Below are positions 1 through 6,492 of a stretch of 64,000 bases of DNA, piece by piece (position 1 is the stretch's first letter; every line of letters starts with the position of its first letter). The translations under genes and the position numbers were made by a program. Location: assembly GCF_016583825.1 (NCBI RefSeq), contig NZ_NRRV01000010.1, positions 42,985 through 106,984 on the forward strand. Reading direction: 5' to 3'. The stretch comes from Thiohalocapsa halophila. GTDB lineage: Bacteria > Pseudomonadota > Gammaproteobacteria > Chromatiales > Chromatiaceae. The notes below the pieces were generated by a model. The model did not search any database and was not told the DNA's origin. It saw nothing but the letters and a program-made list of their open reading frames with translations.

Positions 1-1245
1 CGGCAAGGTAGCCCGGCGCATTCGCCAGCTCCTGCACCAGTGCATCGCACCGTGCCTGGTCCATCTGTGCGATGGCGTCATCGTCCAGCAACCGGGGCCG
101 CAACCAATCCGTGGAGCGGCGTCGGGCACCTTCCACCTGCTCGGCCGCCAATGCCCGGTAGATGGTCTCCAGATCCCACTGCATCGGCGGTTCGATGTCC
201 ATCTGCTCCAGCCAGACTTGAAGGTCCCCGAGCTGATGGGTGAGCTGGTCGGTCAGCAGCTCGGATAGGCGCTCCACGCTGACGGCTCCTGCGTCCCAGG
301 CCACCATGTCGGCCTTGATCCGGTCGATGAGCTTGGCCAGATCATTGATCTGCTCCTCGTCTCGACGGCCGACAAAAAGCAGGCGTACTCGCTCCACTTC
401 GGCGCGGGCCTCGGCAAGCATCTCGGCGTTGAGGATGCGCAGATCGTCGAGCGCCGTCAGGGCCGCATTGCGCTCGTCGACGGACTGCTTCAGCACACCC
501 TGGCGGGTCGAGATCGTGCTGCGGTGTGCGTGCTTCTCGGCATCGGATAGGACCGTCGCGGGGATCGTCCCGAGAACCTCCAGCAGCTCGTCGCCCTGCT
601 TGATCTCGTCAGTCAGATCTTGGCCCGGGGTTGATGCGCCCGGAGTCGGCTGGCGCGGATAATCCTGACAGCGCGCTAGCGTGTCCTGCCACTCAGCGCG
701 AAGCTCTATCGAGTGGATGACCCGTTGTCCTTGCGTTAAATGCCTATTCGCCTCCGCGAGATACCCCAGATCCTTCAGCCAACCTACTTCGCTCTGCATG
801 GTTTCGCGAAAGGCGGCGATCTGTTGGGCGGCACCGCAATGCTGCGTCAAGGTGAAGCGCTGGATGCCGGGCTCAATCACCTCGCGTGCGAACTCGATGA
901 TTTGCTCGCACTCGTCCATCATCGCCCGTGGCCAGGCACCGCTCTTGGACATCGCCTGCTGCCGGTGCAGGGCGGCGGCCCCGTAACGCAGCGCGTGGTG
1001 CACGCTCTCTCGCCGAACAGCCTCCTCGACCTCGTCGAACCATTTCTTGATTTCGCGTTGCGTCTCGAACAGCCGCCTGGCGGCCTGATCGACCTCGGAT
1101 GACAGGCGCTGGTAATCCACCGCCAAGCTCGGCGGCACCGGCTCGCGCTCACGCCACTGCTTGGCCTCCTTCGCCAGCTTGACCTGCTCCTGCAGAGACT
1201 CGGTGACGGACCATTGATCGATGAACGCCCGCCAACGCGTCTCGG
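1..1245 (-). CDS. Coiled-coil-rich protein frame, partial (runs off the window start)
   Basis: I do not recognise this protein. The minus-strand frame is open from base 1 to about 1339 with no stop. Sensible sequence begins near 1245, where the overlapping methyltransferase frame turns into low-complexity Ala/Gly. The translation is charged and helical (for example QREIKKWFDEVEEAV and EMLAEARAEVERVRLL), typical of long coiled coils in ATPase or SMC-like proteins, but no nucleotide-binding motif is visible in this part. No ATG lies near the beginning. It is therefore either the continuation of the upstream methyltransferase gene after a one-base frameshift, or the 3' part of another gene fused to it. 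The protein continues beyond the window, so its C-terminus is unseen. Confidence 0.5.
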
Positions 1246-2381
1246 AAGAAGATCCGCTTTGCGCTCTGGCGCAGGCGATCCGACGGCGGCGCGTCGAAGC
1301 CCGCCACCGGGAAGCGGCGATCGCGCAGGGCATTGCTCACCGTCTGCTTCAGCGCCTCGCGGAAGCGCTCGCCGCGGGGGTCGTTCTGATTGGCCAGCAT
1401 CACCGACACCACCAGCAGCCCGCGGGCCAGCGACCAGGCCCGGGTCAGGGCCTCCAGGCGCTCGCGGAAGTCCTCGATGACGTTGATGACGAAGCCCAGG
1501 TTGACGATGTCCGCCCCGACCACCGGCTCATCGGGCGCGAAGTACGGGTCCCAACCCCGGGCATCGATGCCGTTCTCCCGCAAGCCCCGCAGATCGTCGC
1601 CGCGCCCGCAGCCGTAGTCGAACAGGCTGAGCGAGCCATCAAGCAGGCCGTTGCGGGCCAGGCTTTGGACTGGTGCTGAGAAGCCGTAGCGGCTCAATGC
1701 CGTGCGATGCCGCGCCGCCGACCAGCCCGTCGGCCCAGCCAGTGGTCCGGCGGACAGACCTTGCGCCGCGTCCTCGACCCCGTCCGCTCCGTCGTCGTTG
1801 CCGATGGGCACGAGCGCATGATCCACCACCCGATAGCCGCGCTCGCGCACCAGCTGCTCCCACTGGCGCTTGTACCCGATGCGCCGCGGGTCATCGAACA
1901 AGCCCACCGACTCGCAGGCCGCCGTCAGCGCCGCCCAGGCTTCCCGGCGCGGATCATCCGCCGGCAGCAGCAGCTCCTTGCGGTGCAGGATCGGCGGGTT
2001 CAACGAGTCCGCGTAGGTGCGGAAGTCCGCGGTGCCCGCTTCCAGATCCACCCGCCAGCTCGCGGCCAGCGAGGGAAACGGTTCCGTCGAGAACCCGGGG
2101 TAATGCAGCAACGCCATCTCGTTGCCGCTCGCGTCCACCCGCACCAGATTGAAGTGCTCGCCCCGGCGGACCTGGGCGATCTCCTCCGCGGCCGCCAGTG
2201 ATGCGAGCAAGGCCGAGGCGTCCGGGCCGTCCGCCGGCTCCGGGAGTGCATCGACGTGCAGGTAGCGTTTGTTGCCGGCGCGCTTGCCGATGCCCGACGA
2301 GGCTTGCTTGTTCAGTTGCAATAATGCACCTACACTATCGGCATGGGCGGAATCGACAGGCTCCAAGATGGTTGACCCCAA
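1149..2381 (-). CDS. Putative SAM methyltransferase, phosphorothioation-associated type, frameshifted
   Basis: A 410-residue frame resembling the DNA phosphorothioation-associated putative methyltransferase family (TIGR04096-like). The N-terminal domain has the family-like stretches GNKRYLHVDAL and HRKELLLPADDP. It is followed by the SAM-binding core RHRTALSRYGFS, FDYGCGRGDD and VNLGFVINVIED. The last 30 or so residues after FFRDA are Ala/Gly-rich and out of keeping; the other frame continues with RWRAFIDQW, which suggests a frameshift near 1235-1245. No dndA-E genes are in view, so the phosphorothioation link comes from family resemblance only. The start is uncertain: this one overlaps the divergent hicB start at 2368, and a start nearer 2320 would avoid the overlap. 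Confidence 0.6.
   Translation of the reverse strand: MGSTILEPVDSAHADSVGALLQLNKQASSGIGKRAGNKRYLHVDALPEPADGPDASALLASLAAAEEIAQVRRGEHFNLVRVDASGNEMALLHYPGFSTEPFPSLAASWRVDLEAGTADFRTYADSLNPPILHRKELLLPADDPRREAWAALTAACESVGLFDDPRRIGYKRQWEQLVRERGYRVVDHALVPIGNDDGADGVEDAAQGLSAGPLAGPTGWSAARHRTALSRYGFSAPVQSLARNGLLDGSLSLFDYGCGRGDDLRGLRENGIDARGWDPYFAPDEPVVGADIVNLGFVINVIEDFRERLEALTRAWSLARGLLVVSVMLANQNDPRGERFREALKQTVSNALRDRRFPVAGFDAPPSDRLRQSAKRIFFRDALAGVHRSMVRHRVSAGAGQAGEGGQAVA
2308..2336 (+). promoter_or_regulatory. Candidate sigma-70 promoter of hicB
   Basis: TTGTTC (2308-2313) and TACACT (2331-2336) are separated by 17 bases. The -10 element lies 31 bases before the hicB ATG. The region is AT-rich compared with its surroundings. 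This is motif spacing only. Confidence 0.4.
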
Positions 2382-2697
2382 ACATTACACCTACCGCGTC
2401 ATCTGGTCGGAAGAAGACCAGGAGTTCGTCGGTCTGTGCGCAGAATTCCCCAGTCTCTCCCACCTCGATGAGGGCCAAGCCGAGGCGTTGTCCGGCATCA
2501 CCCAACTGGTGGCCGACATCGTCACCGATATGCAGGCCAGCGGAGAAGCGCCACCTCAGCCCATCGCGGACCGCGAGTACTCCGGCCGCTTCCAGGTGCG
2601 CATCACGCCGGAGCTCCACCGCCGACTGGCCATCCGGGCCGCCGAGGCCAATGTCAGCCTCAACCGCATCGTGAGTGATCAGTTGGCGAAGCCGTGA
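2368..2697 (+). CDS. hicB: HicB-family antitoxin, apparently orphan
   Basis: 109 residues. The N-terminal half (YRVIWSEEDQEFVGLCAEFP, SLSHLDEG) is the partial RNase-H-like HicB fold. The C-terminal half (RITPELHRRLAIRAAEANVS) is a ribbon-helix-helix DNA-binding segment. HicB proteins normally neutralise the HicA mRNA interferase and repress their own operon. No hicA-like frame precedes or follows within several hundred bases, so this copy is solitary and may act as a repressor or be a relic. The ATG at 2368 is chosen because HicB homology begins right after it; an earlier in-frame ATG at 2269 would add 33 unrelated residues. Confidence 0.8.
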   Translation: MVDPKHYTYRVIWSEEDQEFVGLCAEFPSLSHLDEGQAEALSGITQLVADIVTDMQASGEAPPQPIADREYSGRFQVRITPELHRRLAIRAAEANVSLNRIVSDQLAKP

Positions 2698-2876
2698 GTG
2701 CGTCTGCCTGCCAGGAGCGCGAGCGGTCGTTCTGAACCTGGCGACCTTGAGAAGGCCGGCTCCCTCGCGCGAGGTTCCTTTCCCGTCAAGCACGGCATGT
2801 TTCCGTCGGGCATATGGCGTGCGATCCGGTTATCTTGTGGTCCTCAGCTGAACGTTGCCCGGAATCCGTCAACGGC

Positions 2877-3275
2877 ATGACCAACGAAGCCCGCCCGGCC
2901 TGTGTATTCTGCGCCGTCCCGAAGGACCGCATCGTCGCCGAGACCGATCGGGTCATCACCATCGAAGACGGGTTCCCGGTCTCACCGGGGCACACGCTGA
3001 TCATCCCGAAGCGCCATATCGCGAGCCCCTTCGAGGCGACCGAAGCCGAGATGGCCGACATCTGGCTGGCGATCCGCCTTGCCGCGGAGCGGCTGCGCGC
3101 TGAGCATCATCCGGCCGGCTTCAACATCGGCGTCAACGACGGCGCCGCGGCAGGCCAGACCGTCATGCACCTGCACTGGCATGTGATTCCGCGCTACCAG
3201 GGCGACCAGCCCGATCCCCGGGGCGGCATCCGCCGCATCTTCCCGGCGCTGGCCGACTACTGGAGCCCGCGTTGA
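2877..3275 (+). CDS. HIT (histidine triad) family protein
   Basis: 132 residues. HIT proteins are nucleotide hydrolases or transferases. The signature HLHWHVIPRY, the histidine triad HxHxH followed by hydrophobics, is near the C-terminus. The N-terminus has CVFC, as in many HIT proteins. The preceding GHTLIIPKRH is also typical. The start at 2877 (MTNEAR) is preferred because the in-frame upstream extension from 2814 shows no homology. The stop TGA (3273-3275) overlaps the ATG of the downstream nuclease-helicase by one base, so the two are probably translationally coupled. That coupling suggests a role in the same, probably defence-related, unit. The substrate is unknown. Confidence 0.85.
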   Translation: MTNEARPACVFCAVPKDRIVAETDRVITIEDGFPVSPGHTLIIPKRHIASPFEATEAEMADIWLAIRLAAERLRAEHHPAGFNIGVNDGAAAGQTVMHLHWHVIPRYQGDQPDPRGGIRRIFPALADYWSPR

Positions 3276-5596
3276 TGGCCAAGCAATCGCCTCCCGGCGC
3301 GGACCAATGCGAGCCGGCCGACGCGCCCCTGCTGGACCGCGCCGCCCAGTCGAGCCAGGCCGAGGACGACTTCGTTGCCCTGTTCGCCGAGGTCTTCGGC
3401 CTGGAGAAGACCCAGTTGCTCGCCCCCGAATTCCCGTTCCTCGACATCGACGGCACCCCGCGCTTCATCGACTTCGCGCTGCGCGCCGCCCAGCGCAAGA
3501 TCGCCTTCGAGGTGGATGGCCCGGCCCACTACCAGCCGCCGGATTTCGACCGCGCCAAGTACGAGGACGACCTGCTGCGCCAAAACAGCCTGATCCATCA
3601 GGGCTGGCAGGTCTACCGCTGGACCGATCACGAACTGGCACGCCGCGCCGACCGGGTCAAGGCCCAGCTGGAGCTGTTCCTGGCGCATCTGCCGGGGCTG
3701 TTGGAGCTGGACGACTTCCTGCCGAAGCAGGCCGGCGCCGAGGCGCGCTTCAACCTGCGCGATCACCAGCAGGATGCGCTGGACTGGCTGGCGCTGATCC
3801 GCGCCGAGGGCAAGACCATCGCGCTGCTGGAGCACGCCACCGGCTCCGGCAAGACCGTCACCGCCATCGAGGACGCCAAGCGCGTCGGCGGCCCGGTGCT
3901 CTACCTGGCCCACCGCAAGACCCTGGTGCACCAGACCGGCCGCGAATTCGCCAGGCTCTGGCCCGACGTGGACAACGGCCGCATCGAGGCCGGTCGCTGG
4001 CAGCCCGAGCGGCATGTGGTCTGTGCGTCAGTGCAGACCTTGGCCAACCGCTTCGGCGACATCGCCCCGGAGCGCTTCCGCTACCTGATCATCGACGAGG
4101 CCCACCACGCCACCGCCGGCAGCTACGGCGAGCTGCTCCGCCACTTCACACCGGCCTTCACCTTGGGGCTCACCGCGACCCCGGAACGCCCCGACGGCAA
4201 GCCGGTGCTGGAGCTGTTCCGCAACGCCGCGCACCGCTTGACCCTGAAGGAGGCCATCGAGCGCGGCGAGCTGGTCCCCATCCGCTGCATCCGCGTCAAG
4301 ACCAACGTCGATCTCACCAAGGTTCGCTTCAACGAGGTCCAGTACAACCGCCAAGACCTGGAGACCAGCATCACCGTCCCGGCCCGCAACGCGCTGATCG
4401 TCGAGACCTACCTGGAGCACGTGCGCGGGCGCAAGGGCGTCACCTTCTGCGTCAACGTCCGCCATGGCGAGACCCTGGCCGAGCTGTACCGCGAGCAGGG
4501 CGTCCCGGCCCGCTCCGTCTCCGGCAGCATGCCGGCGCGCGAGCGCGACGAGGCCCTCGCCGCCTTCGCCAGGGGCGAGGTGCTCATGCTCTGCGCCTGC
4601 GACCTGCTGAACGAGGGCTGGGACTGCCCCGACATCGAGGTCCTGCTGATGGCCCGCCCGACGCTGTCGAAGATCATCTACATGCAGCAACTCGGGCGCG
4701 GCACCCGCAAGGCCCCCGGCAAGGAGTCGCTGCTGGTCTTCGACTTCGTCGACAACGCCGGGCGCTACAACCAGAGCTGGGACCTGCACCGCCTGACCGG
4801 CACCCGCATCTACCGGCCCGGCCGGCTGGTGCTGGCGCTGGAGGATCGCATCGCCGACGAGGACACCAACGGCCCCGGCGACCCCCTGGTGCTCCACCTC
4901 GGCCTCTGGACCGAGCGCCTGGAGGAGATCGACATCTTCGACTGGCAGAACGTCGTCAAGGACATGCTCACCGTGGCCGAGCTGGAGCTGGCCCTGGCCG
5001 CCTCCGAGGGCTACCTCCGCGGCAAGGTCTTAGCCTCCGACCTGAACCCGGACCATGACCTCACCATCGGCAGCCGCCGCTACCTCTACTTCCACAAAGA
5101 CCGCAAGCAGGAGATCGGCGAGCGCTACGGCCTCACGCCCGTCACCGCCGCCAACATCCGCGAGCGCTTCCTCGCCTTCTGCGAGGAGATGGACATGGCC
5201 GCCAGCTACAAGCCGGTCCTGCTGCGCTGCCTGCTCGATACCGTCGACGACGACGGCAGCGTCCCGATCAACCGGCTGACGCTCGCCTTCCGCGACTTCT
5301 ATCTTGACCGCAAGGCTGCCGGCCTGTCCGTCGAGAAGCCGCGCGCCCGCATGGCCCGGGTCGACGAGCTGACCGAGACGGACATCCGACAACTCGTCCT
5401 CACCATGCCGTTCAAGAAGTTCGCGCAGCGCGGGTTCCTGTCCTATGATCGGGATGCATCGCGGCTGCGGTTTGCTTCGGCGCTCTGGCAACGGATCAGG
5501 GACGAGGATGCACGCCAGAAAATCAGGGACTTGGCCAATACTGCGCTGAAGGCCTACCATCAGCGCGCTGGGCTCTCGGAATCGGCAAGCCCATGA
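3275..5596 (+). CDS. PD-(D/E)XK nuclease fused to SF2 helicase
   Basis: 773 residues. Residues about 30-125 look like a DUF559/Vsr-type nuclease: an acidic residue at Asp66 (FIDFAL), then Glu79-Val-Asp81 (IAFEVDG), then a helical segment with Gln. The SF2 helicase core follows, with Walker A ATGSGKT at 188-194, DEAH at 274-277 (LIIDEAHHA), TATPERPDG, and motif VI QQLGRGTR. The remaining 250 or so residues form a helical C-terminal region (YKPVLLRCLLD) like the one in the second helicase of this island. The architecture is that of a restriction-type enzyme. ATG at 3275 is preferred over the TTG one codon upstream. It is coupled to the HIT gene, and the next gene overlaps its stop by 4 bases. 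Confidence 0.85.
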   Translation: MAKQSPPGADQCEPADAPLLDRAAQSSQAEDDFVALFAEVFGLEKTQLLAPEFPFLDIDGTPRFIDFALRAAQRKIAFEVDGPAHYQPPDFDRAKYEDDLLRQNSLIHQGWQVYRWTDHELARRADRVKAQLELFLAHLPGLLELDDFLPKQAGAEARFNLRDHQQDALDWLALIRAEGKTIALLEHATGSGKTVTAIEDAKRVGGPVLYLAHRKTLVHQTGREFARLWPDVDNGRIEAGRWQPERHVVCASVQTLANRFGDIAPERFRYLIIDEAHHATAGSYGELLRHFTPAFTLGLTATPERPDGKPVLELFRNAAHRLTLKEAIERGELVPIRCIRVKTNVDLTKVRFNEVQYNRQDLETSITVPARNALIVETYLEHVRGRKGVTFCVNVRHGETLAELYREQGVPARSVSGSMPARERDEALAAFARGEVLMLCACDLLNEGWDCPDIEVLLMARPTLSKIIYMQQLGRGTRKAPGKESLLVFDFVDNAGRYNQSWDLHRLTGTRIYRPGRLVLALEDRIADEDTNGPGDPLVLHLGLWTERLEEIDIFDWQNVVKDMLTVAELELALAASEGYLRGKVLASDLNPDHDLTIGSRRYLYFHKDRKQEIGERYGLTPVTAANIRERFLAFCEEMDMAASYKPVLLRCLLDTVDDDGSVPINRLTLAFRDFYLDRKAAGLSVEKPRARMARVDELTETDIRQLVLTMPFKKFAQRGFLSYDRDASRLRFASALWQRIRDEDARQKIRDLANTALKAYHQRAGLSESASP

Positions 5597-5832
5597 ATCC
5601 AACAGTCTTTCGCGAGGCGAAACTTCGCTTCCACTTCTTCTCGAGAGAAGAAACCCGAATGCACGTCCACGTGACGAGTCCGGACGGGGAGGCCAAGTTC
5701 TGGCTGGAGCCGGTCGTTGAGCTGGCGCAGAGCTACCGCTTCTCCCAAGCCCAGATAAAGCAGATACAAAGCACGATTGAGGCAAACTATGGCGAGCTCT
5801 GCGCCGCTTGGCGCCGACATTTCGGAACCTGA
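5593..5832 (+). CDS. DUF4160-domain protein
   Basis: 79 residues. The sequence matches the DUF4160 pattern: FHFFSREETRMHVHVTSPDG, then a Lys-rich strand (AKFWLEP) and a short helix. Members of this family are often found next to DUF2442 genes, as here, and have been suggested to be toxin-antitoxin-like pairs; the biochemical function is not known. The ATG overlaps the stop of the upstream nuclease-helicase by 4 bases (ATGA), so it is likely co-transcribed with it. Confidence 0.75.
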   Translation: MNPTVFREAKLRFHFFSREETRMHVHVTSPDGEAKFWLEPVVELAQSYRFSQAQIKQIQSTIEANYGELCAAWRRHFGT

Positions 5833-6052
5833 GATCACCAACATCAGCATCCACGGGTTCTGGCTGCTCTTCGAGGGTGAAGAGCACTTTCTGTCCTTCG
5901 ATGACTTCCCGTGGTTTCGCGACGCCCCGGTCGCATCGATTTTCAACCTCGAGCAGCCCCATCCCGGGCACCTTTACTGGCCCGATCTGGACGTCGATCT
6001 CGGTATAGCAACGATCAAGTCACCGGAAAACTACCCCCTCATCGCTGGATGA
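5789..6052 (+). CDS. DUF2442-domain protein
   Basis: 87 residues. The stretches ITNISIHGFWLLFEGEE, FDDFPWFRDAP and GHLYWPDLDVDLG are the hallmark pattern of DUF2442 proteins. Some are annotated as helix-turn-helix partners or antitoxin-like proteins, and no activity is established. The gene overlaps the 3' end of the DUF4160 gene by 44 bases, consistent with a coupled pair. The start at 5789 (MASSAP) is one possibility; an in-frame start at 5777 adds four residues. Confidence 0.8.
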   Translation: MASSAPLGADISEPEITNISIHGFWLLFEGEEHFLSFDDFPWFRDAPVASIFNLEQPHPGHLYWPDLDVDLGIATIKSPENYPLIAG

Positions 6053-6115
6053 CCGATCTGGAAGGGCTGAGGGCGGATTCCCAGGTCCACCTCAGGAAAC
6101 TGTAAAGAAGGACCG

Positions 6116-6460
6116 ATGACCACACTCATCATTGATGTTGCGGACCTGGACGCAGTCAAGGCGAGCTTGCGGGCAGCCTTTCGCGGCGAGCCTCAAGGCT
6201 GTCGATACACCTTCCACAGCGAAGAAGCACTATTGGCTATGCTGACTCCGAACCGCTGGCGCATCCTCAAGGCGCTCACCGGTGCAGGGCCTCTGGAGCT
6301 GGGCCAGCGTGCGCGGCGCGTGGGACGGGACCGTGACAGCGTCCATGCTGATGCAGAGACGATGGTGAAATTCGGGCTCATCGACCGGAGCAACGACGGA
6401 AAGCTGCATCTACCCTATGACGAGGTGCGCGTCAGTCTCGTGTGCCAAGCCGCGGCGTAG
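6116..6460 (+). CDS. Winged-helix DNA-binding protein, antitoxin-like
   Basis: 114 residues. It resembles the HVO_A0114/TumA group of small transcriptional regulators that act as antitoxins to TumE-like toxins. The central part (MLTPNRWRILKALTGAGPLE, then RARRVGRDRDSVHADAETM) reads as a winged helix, ending in GLIDRSNDGKLHLPYDEVRV. A TumE-like toxin would normally lie just upstream. The 63 bases between the DUF2442 gene and this one hold no such gene, so the partner has been lost or the protein serves another role. An AAGAAGG ribosome site lies 3 bases upstream of the ATG. Confidence 0.6.
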   Translation: MTTLIIDVADLDAVKASLRAAFRGEPQGCRYTFHSEEALLAMLTPNRWRILKALTGAGPLELGQRARRVGRDRDSVHADAETMVKFGLIDRSNDGKLHLPYDEVRVSLVCQAAA

Positions 6461-6492
6461 TCGACTATCCGTGGTCTGTCCGCGGTTTCCGC

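Noticed and set aside
1149..2381. Complete DNA phosphorothioation (Dnd/Ssp) system
   Set aside because: Only the methyltransferase resembles this group; no dndA-E, sspA-D or pbe genes are in view. More genes could lie left of the window.
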